Below, in pieces: positions 33,119 to 41,439 of a stretch of DNA of 64,000 bases. This DNA comes from Bog-473 sp963750075 (GTDB lineage: Bacteria > Actinomycetota > Acidimicrobiia > Acidimicrobiales > RAAP-2). Within the stretch, counting starts at the first letter, position 1, and the number at the start of each line of letters is the position of its first letter. The stretch spans positions 558,001 to 622,000 of the forward strand of contig CAVVPG010000001.1 in NCBI GenBank assembly GCA_963750075.1, written 5' to 3'. The notes under the pieces were generated by a model that did no database searches, was not told the DNA's origin, and saw only the letters and a program-made list of their open reading frames with translations. Position numbers and translations under genes: made by a program.

Positions 33119-33154
33119 GACGTCATTATGACATCACTATGATGTCATCGTCAA
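33117..33154 (-). promoter_or_regulatory. promoter with three 11-bp-phased operator boxes, upstream of the RHH gene
   Basis: Minus-strand TTGACG (33154-33149), 18 bp and CATAAT (33130-33125) make a near-consensus promoter. Three 10-bp boxes with consensus ATGAYRTCAY lie at 33117, 33128 and 33139, each one 11 bp apart and separated by one T. They cover the promoter and the start codon. The -10 ends 6 nt before the ATG, so the mRNA should be leaderless. Confidence 0.82.
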
Positions 33155-33173
33155 GAGCGCAGGAACTCCCTGG

Positions 33174-34199
33174 TCAGCCGCCCGAAGCGTCCTGCACCCG
33201 GGTCTTGCCGGCCGAGATGAAGGGCATCATCGCCCGCAGCTCCTGCCCCACCTGCTCGATCTGGTGGGCCTTCCCCGCCTCGCGCAGCGCCTGGAAGCGG
33301 GGGCGGCCCGCCTTATTCTCGGCGATCCACTCCTGGGCGAAGGCACCGCTGCGGATGTCGTCGAGGATGGTCTGCATCTCGGCGCGGACGGCGTCGTCGA
33401 TGACCCGGGGCCCGCGGGTCAGGTCGCCGTACTCGGCCGTGTCGGAGATGGAGTAGCGCATCCCGGCGATCCCCTGCTCGTACATCAGGTCCACGATGAG
33501 CTTCAGCTCGTGCAGGCACTCGAAGTAGGCCGACTCGGGCTGGTAGCCGGCGTTGACCAGCGTCTCGAACCCGGCGGTCACCAGCGCGGTGAGGCCCCCG
33601 CAGAGCACGACCTGCTCGCCGAAGAGGTCGGTCTCCGTCTCCTCGTCGAACGTCGTGTCGAGCACGCCGGCCCGGGTGGCGCCGATGGCGTGGGCGTAGG
33701 ACAGGGCGAGGTCGCGCGCCTTGCCGGTGGCGTCCTGGTGCACGGCCACGAGGGAGGGCACCCCGCCGCCCTCGGTGTAGGTGCGACGCACGAGGTGGCC
33801 GGGGCCCTTGGGCGCGACCATGGTCACGTCGACACCCGGCGGCGGCACGATCTGACCGAAGCGGATGTTGAACCCGTGGGCGAACATCAGCATGTCGCCG
33901 TCGGTCAGGTGCGGGGCCACGAACTCGTCGTAGGCGTCCTTCTGCTCGGTATCGGGCAGCAGGATCATGATCACGTCCGCCTCGGCGGCGGCGTCGGCCA
34001 GCGACATGACGCGCAGCCCCGCCTCCTCCGCCTTGCGCCGGCTCGTACTGCCCTCCCGCAGGGCGACCCGGACGTCCACCCCCGACTCCATCAGGTTGAG
34101 CGCGTGCGCGTGCCCCTGCGACCCGTAGCCGAGGATGGCGACCTTGCGGCCCGCGATGAGGCTGGGGTCGGCGTCGGACTCGTAGTACAGCGTGGCCAT
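33174..34199 (-). CDS. ilvC: ketol-acid reductoisomerase
   Basis: Class I (short) KARI of 341 residues that reduces and isomerises acetolactate or acetohydroxybutyrate with NAD(P)H. It has VAILGYGSQGHAHALNLMESGVDVRV (nucleotide loop), LLPDTEQKDAYDE, VAPKGPGHLVRRTY, and the metal-binding TFDEETETDLFGEQVVLCGG and HELKLIVDLMYEQGI helices. ATG at 34199 follows a purine-rich GAGAGAAGAGA ribosome region. It is the third gene of ilvB-ilvN-ilvC, with a 29-nt gap from ilvN, and so lies behind the ilvB attenuator. Confidence 0.96.
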   Translation of the reverse strand: MATLYYESDADPSLIAGRKVAILGYGSQGHAHALNLMESGVDVRVALREGSTSRRKAEEAGLRVMSLADAAAEADVIMILLPDTEQKDAYDEFVAPHLTDGDMLMFAHGFNIRFGQIVPPPGVDVTMVAPKGPGHLVRRTYTEGGGVPSLVAVHQDATGKARDLALSYAHAIGATRAGVLDTTFDEETETDLFGEQVVLCGGLTALVTAGFETLVNAGYQPESAYFECLHELKLIVDLMYEQGIAGMRYSISDTAEYGDLTRGPRVIDDAVRAEMQTILDDIRSGAFAQEWIAENKAGRPRFQALREAGKAHQIEQVGQELRAMMPFISAGKTRVQDASGG

Positions 34200-34228
34200 G
34201 GCGTCTCTTCTCTCTTTTCTTTGTCTGA

Positions 34229-34771
34229 TCAGTGGCGATCAAGCTTAGGCAGTGCGACCCGCCCCGTCCTTTGGAGCTCCACGACCGTGTAGTGCTCCAA
34301 CAGACCCTCGAAGTCGTCGATCTTCTCCGGCCGGCCGGCCAGCATGACGGTCAGGCGGTCGGCCCCCACGCTCACGACCTCGCCGCCGAACACGCCGACC
34401 AGCTGGATCACCTGTGAGCGTTCGGTCGGGCCCACCGCCACCGTGACCAGTACCAGCTCCCGCTCCACGGCCTCGGCCGGCGACAGCTCGCTGATGGAGA
34501 CAACGTTGACGAGCTTGTCGAGCTGCATGATCACCTGCTCGAGCGGTGCGGTCTCGACGTCCACGACGATGGTGATGCGGCTGAAGTGCTCGTCCTCGTC
34601 GGTGGGCGCCACGGCCAGCGAGTAGATGTTGAAGCCCCGGCGGCTGAACAGCCCCGCCACCCGGGCCAGCACGCCGGCCTTGTTCTCCACCAGCACCGAG
34701 AGGATGTGGTGCCGCGGCGACGCCGGCGCCTTGCCCCCTGCGAGCGCGCTGAGGTGGGTGGGCGGCGTCAT
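34229..34771 (-). CDS. ilvN: acetolactate synthase small (regulatory) subunit
   Basis: Regulatory subunit of acetohydroxyacid synthase, 180 residues. An N-terminal ACT domain (HILSVLVENKAGVLARVAGLFSRRGFNIYSLAVAP) binds valine in the family. A C-terminal domain follows with LVLVTVAVGPTERSQVIQLVGVFGGEVV. A 20-residue N-terminal extension precedes the ACT domain. The ATG at 34771 overlaps the ilvB stop (ATGA), ensuring coupled synthesis of both subunits. Confidence 0.95.
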   Translation of the reverse strand: MTPPTHLSALAGGKAPASPRHHILSVLVENKAGVLARVAGLFSRRGFNIYSLAVAPTDEDEHFSRITIVVDVETAPLEQVIMQLDKLVNVVSISELSPAEAVERELVLVTVAVGPTERSQVIQLVGVFGGEVVSVGADRLTVMLAGRPEKIDDFEGLLEHYTVVELQRTGRVALPKLDRH

Positions 34772-36486
34772 TGCGCCGCTGCCTGGTCGGGGTGCACGAC
34801 GATGTCGTCGTTGGACGCGCCGGCGGGCACCATCGGGAAGACCTTCTCGAAGGCGTCGGTGCGGAAGTCCACGACGACGGGACGGTCGTCGATCGAATTC
34901 GCCTTCTCGATCGCCGGCCCCACGTCCTCGGGCGACTCCGCCCGGATACCGATGCAGCCCATCGCCTCGGCCCATTTCACGTAGTCGGGCAGGTCGGGCG
35001 ACAGGTAGACCTCCGAGTAACGCTCCTCGTAGAACATCTCCTGCCACTGGCGCACCATGCCCAGGTAGGCGTTGTTCAAGATCGCGATCTTGACCGGGAT
35101 CTGCTCGGAGCTCGCGGTCACCAGCTCCTGCGCCGTCATTTGGAAGCAGCCGTCGCCGTCGATGGCCCACACGGTGCGGTCGGGGCGGCCCACCTTGGCC
35201 CCGATCGCGGCGGGGACGGCGAAGCCCATCGTGCCCGCCCCACCGGAGTTCACCCAGGTGTAGGGGTGGTCGAAGCTCCAGTATTGCGAGGCCCACATCT
35301 GGTGCTGGCCCACGCCGGCGACGACGATCGAGTCCGAGGGCGCGGCGTCACGCAGCTGCTCGATCACGTTCTGGGGCTTGATCGCCCCGCCGTCCCCATC
35401 TGCGTAGTGCAGCGGGAAGCGCTCCTGCCACTCCCGGATCTGGTGCCACCAGGGTGCGAGATCCTGCAGCATCGGCTCGTCGCCGAGCGCAGCGAGCAGC
35501 TCCTCCATCACCAGGCGGCAGTCGCCGGCGATGCCCACGTCGGGCACGCGCACCTTGCCCAGCTCGGCCGGGTCGATGTCGACGTGGACGATCTTGGCCC
35601 CGGGAGCGAAGGAGCTGATCTTGCCGGTGACCCGGTCGTCGAAGCGCGCCCCCAGGCTGACCAAGAGGTCGCTCTTCTGCATGGCCGTCACGGCGGTGTA
35701 GTGGCCGTGCATGCCCGGCATGCCGAGCGCCTGCGGATGCGAGTCCGGGAACGCGCCCCGCGCCATCAACGTCGTGACGACCGGGATGCCGGTGCGCTCG
35801 GCCAGCACCCGCAGTGCCTCGGCCCCGTGGGACTTGAGCACCCCGCCCCCCACGTAGAGGACGGGACGATGGGCCTGCGCCATGAGCTCGGCCGCCTGGC
35901 CGACCAGCACGGGGTCGCCGAATGTCACGGGGTGGTACCCCGGCAGGTCCAGCTCGTCGATCGAGGACGGCCAGTACCACTCCATGGTCGCGTTCGAGAT
36001 GTCCTTGGGCAGGTCGATCAGGACAGGTCCCGGCCGCCCGGTGGTTGCAACGTGGAATGCGGCGGCCACCACCCTGGGGATGTCATCGACGTCCTTGATG
36101 AGCCAGTTGTGCTTGGTGATCCCCATGGTGACGCCGGTGATGTCGCACTCCTGGAACGCGTCGGTCCCGATGGACCCGGTCGCCACCTGGCCCGACACGA
36201 CGATGAGCGGCGTCGAGTCCATGTAGGCGTTGGACAGGGGGGTCACGACGTTGGTGGCGCCCGGCCCGCTCGTGACCATGGCCACGCCGGGCCGCCCGGT
36301 GACCATGGCGTACCCCTCGGCCATGTGGCCGGCGCCCTGCTCGTGGCGCACCAGGATGTGGCGGATGGACGAGTCGATGATGGGGTCGTAGACGGGCAGG
36401 ATGGCGCCGCCGGGCAGGCCGAACATGACGTCGACGCCCTGCATCTCGAGGCTCTTGATGAGGGCCTGGGCCCCTGTCAGCTTCAT
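34768..36486 (-). CDS. ilvB: acetolactate synthase large (catalytic) subunit
   Basis: ThDP-dependent enzyme of 572 residues that makes acetolactate or acetohydroxybutyrate, the first common step to Val, Leu and Ile. The catalytic glutamate lies in VRHEQGAGHMAEGYA; FAD-domain and ThDP-domain motifs include GLPGGAILPVYD, GDGCFQMTAQELVTA and NNAYLGMVRQWQEMFY. ATG at 36486 has AGGGGAG upstream with normal spacing. It follows an attenuator whose leader peptide contains I-L-V-L-V, so the whole ilvB-ilvN-ilvC transcript is probably controlled by branched-chain aminoacyl-tRNA supply. Confidence 0.96.
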   Translation of the reverse strand: MKLTGAQALIKSLEMQGVDVMFGLPGGAILPVYDPIIDSSIRHILVRHEQGAGHMAEGYAMVTGRPGVAMVTSGPGATNVVTPLSNAYMDSTPLIVVSGQVATGSIGTDAFQECDITGVTMGITKHNWLIKDVDDIPRVVAAAFHVATTGRPGPVLIDLPKDISNATMEWYWPSSIDELDLPGYHPVTFGDPVLVGQAAELMAQAHRPVLYVGGGVLKSHGAEALRVLAERTGIPVVTTLMARGAFPDSHPQALGMPGMHGHYTAVTAMQKSDLLVSLGARFDDRVTGKISSFAPGAKIVHVDIDPAELGKVRVPDVGIAGDCRLVMEELLAALGDEPMLQDLAPWWHQIREWQERFPLHYADGDGGAIKPQNVIEQLRDAAPSDSIVVAGVGQHQMWASQYWSFDHPYTWVNSGGAGTMGFAVPAAIGAKVGRPDRTVWAIDGDGCFQMTAQELVTASSEQIPVKIAILNNAYLGMVRQWQEMFYEERYSEVYLSPDLPDYVKWAEAMGCIGIRAESPEDVGPAIEKANSIDDRPVVVDFRTDAFEKVFPMVPAGASNDDIVVHPDQAAAQ

Positions 36487-36522
36487 ATATGACTCCCCTG
36501 ATCGTGTTCGGCCCGGAAATTG

Positions 36523-36548
36523 AAAAGACCCCCCGGGATTGGGAGGTC
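36523..36548 (-). terminator. intrinsic terminator of the ilvB attenuator
   Basis: Minus-strand GACCTCCC pairs with GGGGGGTC (one G-U wobble in RNA) over a 6-nt loop and runs into T4 (36526-36523). The bases after it, TTTTCAATT(T)CCGG, closely match those after the leuB terminator, suggesting common origin of the two cassettes. Confidence 0.87.
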
Positions 36549-36552
36549 GTGA

Positions 36553-36580
36553 GGCGCGCGTTGCGATGTGGGCGCGCGCC
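36553..36580 (-). promoter_or_regulatory. leader hairpin of the ilvB attenuator
   Basis: GGCGCGCG and CGCGCGCC make a perfect 8-bp stem with a 12-nt loop. The 5' arm starts on the G of the leader TAG; the 3' arm ends 4 nt before the terminator stem, as in the leuA and leuB leaders. Confidence 0.8.
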
Positions 36581-36627
36581 TACGTTACGAGTACCAGAAT
36601 CGTCGGTCGGGCGCTGCGTGCCTGCAT
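36580..36627 (-). CDS. leader peptide MQARSARPTILVLVT of the ilvB attenuator
   Basis: A 15-codon ORF ending in TAG encodes MQARSARPTILVLVT. Five consecutive branched-chain codons (ATT CTG GTA CTC GTA) end one codon before the stop, which itself overlaps a perfect GC hairpin. No Shine-Dalgarno is visible; the ATG lies 9 nt after the predicted -10 box, so the transcript is nearly leaderless. Codon content fits control of acetolactate synthase, which feeds Ile, Leu and Val. The peptide probably acts only by being translated. Confidence 0.9.
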   Translation of the reverse strand: MQARSARPTILVLVT

Positions 36628-36636
36628 GAGGTGACT

Positions 36637-36665
36637 ATTGTGGCACGCCGCCGGGCCGGGGACAA
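36637..36665 (-). promoter_or_regulatory. promoter of the ilvB leader transcript
   Basis: TTGTCC (36665-36660), a 17-bp spacer and CACAAT (36642-36637) read leftward. The position relative to the leader ATG equals that of the leuB leader. It lies 12 bp downstream of the ilvD-like stop codon, so ilvB has its own promoter. Confidence 0.72.
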
Positions 36666-36677
36666 CCCCGGGCCATG

Positions 36678-38450
36678 TCAGGTGGGCGAGGGCGTGGCCA
36701 TGCCCCCGCCGAGGAGGGCGGGGAGCGCCGTCGCCCGCATCCGCGCCAGCACCCGGTCCGTCACGGGCTCGACGTCCGGGTGGACGCCGCCGTGACCGTC
36801 GGCCGCCGCTCGCCATGCCGAGGCCCGTCGCTCCCACACGTCGGGATCGTCGAACTGCACGCAGTCGAGGCGGTCGGTCGTCAGGTCGACCACGATCGTG
36901 TCGCCGTCCTCGACGAGCGCGATCGGCCCCCCGAGGAGTGCTTCGGGGGCGACGTGGCCGATGACCAGTCCCACCGATCCACCCGAGAAGCGCGCGTCGG
37001 TCATCAGCGCGATGGTGATGTGCCGCTGCCGGCAGAGGGTCGTGATCCGCGAGGTGGGGTCGAGGAGCTCCGGCATGCCCGGTGCGCCCCGGGGCCCCTC
37101 GTAGCGGATCACCACCATGTCGTTGTCCTCGAAGCTGTCCGGGTACCTGTCGAGGGCCTCGATGAGCGAGCGCTCGCCGTTGAACACTCGGGCGCGGCCG
37201 GTGAAGACGCCGTCCTTCACACCGCCCTCGACGCCGGCGATCTTCAGGATCGCACCACCGTCAGGCGCGAGGTTGCCGCGGAGCAGACGAAGGCCACCGG
37301 TGTCCTTGAAGGGCTTGTCGACCGCGTAGATCACGTCCTGATCGGGGGCCGGCGGGTCCAGCCGCCGGAGCTGCTCGGCCAGGGTCTCGCCCGTGCAGGT
37401 CATCGCGTCACCGTCGAGGAAGCCGGCCTCCAGGAGCTCGTTGACGATGACCTGGAGCCCGCCCTTGGCGTCCACGTCCACCATGGAGTAGTCGCCGAAC
37501 GGTCGCATGTTGACCAGGACGGGCAATCGCCGGGCCAGCTGGTTGAAGTCGTCCTGGCTCAGCACGTCGTCCCACAGGTCGATGCCTGCGGCGCGGGCGA
37601 TCTCGACGCTGTGCAGCAGCACGTTCGTAGAGCCGCCCATCGCGATGGCGACCGTCATGGCGTTGCGCAGTGACGCCGGCGTGACGATGTCTCGGGGCCG
37701 GATGCCCCGGCTCGTCATGGCGAGCAGGCAGTCGACCATTTGATCGGGGAACTCCGTCAGCCGGCGCGGGTCGTCCGACGGCGGCGACACCATGTGCAGC
37801 GGTTCGAGCCCCAGCACCGCAATGAAGGTCTGCATCGTGTTGTAGGTGAACATGCCTCCGCAGCTGCCCTGGCCCGGGCACGCGTTGAGGGCGTAGCGGG
37901 CGCGGACATCGGCGTCCTGGTCCACCACCTGGAAGGCCGACACGAGATCGATTCGGGCGCCCGTCTCCGGATCGACGCCGGGCCTGATCGGGCCGTCGGA
38001 CAGGATGACCGCGGGCGTGTTGTTCTCCAGCACGGCGGCGACGGTCCCGACCGGGGGCTTGTCGCACGCCACGACGGCGATCAACCCGGCGACGCTGTTC
38101 GCCGCGAGATGCACGTCGGCGACGTCGTGGACGAGCTCGCGACCGACCAGGGAGAACCGCATTTGCGGGGTGCCGTTGAGCTGCCCGTCCGAGACGCCCA
38201 GGGTGAAGGCTGGCGGTATCAACCGGACGGACAGGTCGCCCTCGGCGATGCGGCGGGACAGGGCGGCCTGCACCGCCTGCGTCTTCTGCGGGACGCCCAG
38301 ATAGCACTGGCTGTCCCCGAGGTTGCCGATCACCGCCCACACGGGGTCGTGAATCTTCTCGACGTCTTCACCGAGGAAGGCCGCCGTGCCGACCCTCTGC
38401 ACGTCGCGCCCGGGGTTGATGGACACGAACGGCTGCGATTCGTTGCGCAC
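36678..38450 (-). CDS. IlvD/Edd-family dehydratase, probable dihydroxy-acid dehydratase
   Basis: A 590-residue Fe-S dehydratase. Family motifs are VACDKPPVG, CPGQGSCGGMFTYNTM, NAMTVAIAMGGSTNVLLH and the C-terminal LMTDARFSGGSVGLVIGHVAPEA. Possible cluster cysteines are in DSQCYLG, ACDKP and GSCGGM. The N-terminus differs from typical IlvD: the canonical PCN cysteine motif is replaced by QCY. Its place just upstream of ilvB-ilvN-ilvC favours dihydroxy-acid dehydratase, but a sugar-acid dehydratase cannot be excluded. GTG at 38450 lies 6 nt after a TAGTTT, hinting at a leaderless mRNA. Confidence 0.83.
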   Translation of the reverse strand: MRNESQPFVSINPGRDVQRVGTAAFLGEDVEKIHDPVWAVIGNLGDSQCYLGVPQKTQAVQAALSRRIAEGDLSVRLIPPAFTLGVSDGQLNGTPQMRFSLVGRELVHDVADVHLAANSVAGLIAVVACDKPPVGTVAAVLENNTPAVILSDGPIRPGVDPETGARIDLVSAFQVVDQDADVRARYALNACPGQGSCGGMFTYNTMQTFIAVLGLEPLHMVSPPSDDPRRLTEFPDQMVDCLLAMTSRGIRPRDIVTPASLRNAMTVAIAMGGSTNVLLHSVEIARAAGIDLWDDVLSQDDFNQLARRLPVLVNMRPFGDYSMVDVDAKGGLQVIVNELLEAGFLDGDAMTCTGETLAEQLRRLDPPAPDQDVIYAVDKPFKDTGGLRLLRGNLAPDGGAILKIAGVEGGVKDGVFTGRARVFNGERSLIEALDRYPDSFEDNDMVVIRYEGPRGAPGMPELLDPTSRITTLCRQRHITIALMTDARFSGGSVGLVIGHVAPEALLGGPIALVEDGDTIVVDLTTDRLDCVQFDDPDVWERRASAWRAAADGHGGVHPDVEPVTDRVLARMRATALPALLGGGMATPSPT

Positions 38451-38509
38451 GGATCCAAACTAGCGGTCGGGATAACGCCGGCCCGGCCGCCTGGCGGCCC
38501 GCCCCGACG

Positions 38510-40750
38510 TCAGGCCGGACTCGGCGCGGGGGTCGGACCCTTCGTCGGCGTGACCTCCACCCCGATGGTGGGGATGGAGCGCTCCAGGAAGGCCGGCATC
38601 CACCAGTTCACCGGACCGAGGATCTCCATGATGGAGGGTACGAGCACCATGCGCACCAGCGTGGCGTCGATGAGCACCGCCACCGCCAAACCGAGACCGA
38701 AGACCCGCAGGATGTGCAGCGGGTCGTTGATCACGAACGAGGCGAAGACACAGAACATGATGGCCGCCGCCGCCGTGATGATCCGCCCGGTGATGGCCAG
38801 GCCGTCGGCCACCGCCTCCGAGTTCACACCGGTGCGCAGCCACTCCTCCCGGATGCGCGACAGCAGGAACACCTCGTAGTCCATGGAGAGCCCGAAGAGG
38901 ATCGTGAACATCGTGACGGGTATCCAGGGATCGATCGGACCCTTCTCGCCGATGCCGACGATGCTGCCGGCCCATCCCCACTGGAACACGGCGACCATCA
39001 CCCCGTACGCGGCGCCGACGCTCAGCAGGTTCATGATGACCGCTTTGAGCGGGATCACGACGGAGCGGAAGACGGTCATCAGCAACAGGAAGGACAGGAT
39101 GAGCACGGCGCCGATGACGAGGAAGAGCCGGCTGCCGAGGAAGTCCGCCGCGTCGATCCCGCCGGCCGTCTGCCCGCCCACCAGCGCATTGACGTCCGTC
39201 CCGTTGACCACCGGGGGTATGACGTCGTTCCGGAGGGTCTGGACGAGCGTCTCGGTCTGGGCCGACTGCGGAGAGGTCGTGGGGATGACGAGGATGACGG
39301 CGCCCGTATCGGAGGAGTTGAACTGCGGCGGTGCGGTGTAGGCCACGTCGGGCAGGCCCTTGTCGAGAGCTTGGCCCAGCCGCTCCACCACCGCGCGGTC
39401 CTGTTGCCCGTGTATGTCGACGGCGACGACGAGGGGGCCGTTGAACCCGGTGCCGAAGCCCTGGGCCAGGAGGTCGTAGGCCTGCCGCGTCGTCTGGTTC
39501 GTCGGATCGTTGCTGGCGTCGGTGAAGGCCAGGCGCATGCTGAACAGCGGGAGCGCCAGCAGCACCAGCACGAGCACGGCGATGGTCCCGGTCACCCAGG
39601 CCCTCCTCTGGACCAGCCGGCTCCAGCGGTGCCAGAAGCCGTTGGGCGGCGGCGGTCCGCCGCTCTGGAGCAGGCCGGGCAGGTGCAGCTTGTCGATGGC
39701 GTTGCCGGAGAACCCGAGCAGGGCGGGGAGCAGCGTCAGGGCGGCGATCAGCACCATGAGCACGGCGGCGATGCAGGCGCTGGCCAGCCCGATCATGTAG
39801 GGCTGCCCGATGAGGAACAGGCCGAAGAGCGAGATGACGACCGTCCCGCCGGCGAGGAGCACCGACCGGCCCGACGTCATGAGCGACGTGACCACGGCGC
39901 CCCGGGGATCCCGCCCCTCGAAGATGCCCTGCCGGTAGCGGGTGACGATGAACAGCGCGTAGTCGATGCCGACGCCGATCCCGATCATGGCGGCCATCTC
40001 GGGAGCGAAGTTCGGGACGACCAGGAAGTGGGTGACGAGCTCGAGCAGCGCGACGCCGATGCCGAGACCGAACAGGGCTGTGATGATCGGCAGCCCCATG
40101 GCGACGACGGAGCCGAACGCGAGCAGCATGATGATGATGGCTGCGGTGATGCCGATGCCCTCGCTCGCGCCGGGGGAGATCTTGGCGACCGACGAGATCG
40201 GGTAGCCGCCCAACGCGATCTGGAAGCCCGGTCTGGCCGCCGCCTCCGCCGTGTGGATCACCTGGTTGATCGGCCCGGGTGGGAGGTTGTCCGTGGTGGT
40301 GTCGAACTGCACCACGGCGAACGCGATGTTGGCGTGCGGCGAGATCTGGTGGGCGCCTGCCGGCGAGAAGGGGCTGGTCACGCTGCTCACGTGGGCCAGC
40401 GGCCGGAGGGAGGCGACGACCTGGTTGATCGCCGCCTCGTTGGCCCGGATCGGCGTGGACGTGTGGAAGACGACGTCGGCGGTGTCGCCCGCCTTGGCGG
40501 GGAAGCGTGCACTCAGGAGATCGGCGGCCCGTTGGGACTGGGTGTTGCCCGCCGTGAACTTGTTCTGAAAGCGCGTGCCCACGACCTGCGCCACGACGGT
40601 GATGCCGATGATGGCCAGGATCCAGATCACCAGCACGGTGCGGCGTCGGTCGTAACAGCGGCCGGCCAACCGGCCGAGGGCCGTCACGGAGTCCGCCTCG
40701 CCGCCGGGCGGTGTACGGGTCCCCTGGGTCTTGGACCCCGTGCTCACCAT
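38510..40750 (-). CDS. MmpL/RND-family membrane transporter
   Basis: A 746-residue integral membrane exporter. It has an N-terminal helix (VLVIWILAIIGITVVAQVVG), an extracytoplasmic domain, and a helix bundle with GIGVGIDYALFIVTRYRQG. This is repeated in the second half: another extracytoplasmic domain and then FTILFGLSMDYEVFLLSRIREEW. The duplicated GIDYA/SMDYE motifs hold the proton-relay Asp/Tyr pair of MmpL proteins. Such proteins export lipids or drugs. ATG at 40750 is listed; a GTG one codon later is also possible. A TetR gene diverges 93 bp away and probably represses it. Confidence 0.92.
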   Translation of the reverse strand: MVSTGSKTQGTRTPPGGEADSVTALGRLAGRCYDRRRTVLVIWILAIIGITVVAQVVGTRFQNKFTAGNTQSQRAADLLSARFPAKAGDTADVVFHTSTPIRANEAAINQVVASLRPLAHVSSVTSPFSPAGAHQISPHANIAFAVVQFDTTTDNLPPGPINQVIHTAEAAARPGFQIALGGYPISSVAKISPGASEGIGITAAIIIMLLAFGSVVAMGLPIITALFGLGIGVALLELVTHFLVVPNFAPEMAAMIGIGVGIDYALFIVTRYRQGIFEGRDPRGAVVTSLMTSGRSVLLAGGTVVISLFGLFLIGQPYMIGLASACIAAVLMVLIAALTLLPALLGFSGNAIDKLHLPGLLQSGGPPPPNGFWHRWSRLVQRRAWVTGTIAVLVLVLLALPLFSMRLAFTDASNDPTNQTTRQAYDLLAQGFGTGFNGPLVVAVDIHGQQDRAVVERLGQALDKGLPDVAYTAPPQFNSSDTGAVILVIPTTSPQSAQTETLVQTLRNDVIPPVVNGTDVNALVGGQTAGGIDAADFLGSRLFLVIGAVLILSFLLLMTVFRSVVIPLKAVIMNLLSVGAAYGVMVAVFQWGWAGSIVGIGEKGPIDPWIPVTMFTILFGLSMDYEVFLLSRIREEWLRTGVNSEAVADGLAITGRIITAAAAIMFCVFASFVINDPLHILRVFGLGLAVAVLIDATLVRMVLVPSIMEILGPVNWWMPAFLERSIPTIGVEVTPTKGPTPAPSPA

Positions 40751-40766
40751 GTTCCGATCCTATGAT

Positions 40767-40779
40767 TCATCACTGATGA
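40767..40779. promoter_or_regulatory. operator-like palindrome between mmpL and tetR
   Basis: TCATCA-C-TGATGA is a perfect 6-bp inverted repeat with one central base, located 17 bp upstream of the MmpL ATG in the divergent gap. It is a candidate site for the TetR protein encoded next to it. The match is seen; binding is inferred. Confidence 0.6.
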
Positions 40780-40843
40780 GTTGTACCATGGAATTCCTCG
40801 ATGGTGAATACCCCATGACCCGCCTCTTTGCAGCGAAACGCCC

Positions 40844-41437
40844 GTGAGCGCGGCCGGACGCCGACCAGGCAACGCCGACACCCGCGGTGACATCATCGAG
40901 GCCGCCAAGCGCGTCTTCGCGACGAAGGGTTACGACGGCACGAGCCTGCGTGCCGTCGCCCGCGAAGCCGCGGTGGACCCCGCCCTGGTGCACCACTACT
41001 TCGACGGTAAGGCCAGCCTGTTCGTGGCGGCCATGGCCCTGCCCTTCGACCCTCGCAGCGTGGCGGAACAGACGTCGTCGGCCGCGGTGTCGGTCGGCAC
41101 CCGGATCGTCGTGGGCTTCCTCACCATGTGGGACAAGGCGGAGGGGACCGGCTCCTCCTTCGCCTCGTGCGTGGCCGGCATGGCGGCGTCCACCAACGTG
41201 GCCGACGCCATGCGCGAATTCGTCGCGGAGAGGGTCTGGCACGACAAGCCGGCCAACCCTGACGAGAGCCCGAGTCTCGTCAGCCAGCGACGCGCCCTCG
41301 TCTCTTCGCAGCTGATGGGGCTCGCCTTCACCCGTTACATCCTCCGGGTGCCGCCCGTCTCGACCGCCACACCCAAGGTGATCGGCCGCTGGGCCGGCCC
41401 CACCCTCGACCGTTACATCTCGGGGGTCATCGACTAG
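40844..41437 (+). CDS. TetR-family transcriptional regulator
   Basis: A 197-residue regulator. The N-terminal HTH is TRGDIIEAAKRVFATKGYDGTSLRAVAREAAVDPALVHHYFDGKASLFVAAM, a canonical TetR DNA-binding region at residues about 13-62. The remaining helices form the ligand-binding and dimer domain. GTG at 40844 fits the usual start. Divergent placement from the MmpL exporter suggests local repression relieved by an exported substrate. Its stop codon TAG is inside the 8-bp target duplication of the adjacent IS, so the IS inserted exactly at the gene's end. Confidence 0.9.
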   Translation: MSAAGRRPGNADTRGDIIEAAKRVFATKGYDGTSLRAVAREAAVDPALVHHYFDGKASLFVAAMALPFDPRSVAEQTSSAAVSVGTRIVVGFLTMWDKAEGTGSSFASCVAGMAASTNVADAMREFVAERVWHDKPANPDESPSLVSQRRALVSSQLMGLAFTRYILRVPPVSTATPKVIGRWAGPTLDRYISGVID

Positions 41438-41439
41438 GT

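Noticed and set aside
38714..40765. Plus-strand 683-codon open frame opposite the MmpL gene
   Set aside because: No hydrophobic segments or motifs; dominated by Asp, Gly, Arg and His; the opposite strand encodes a coherent membrane transporter.
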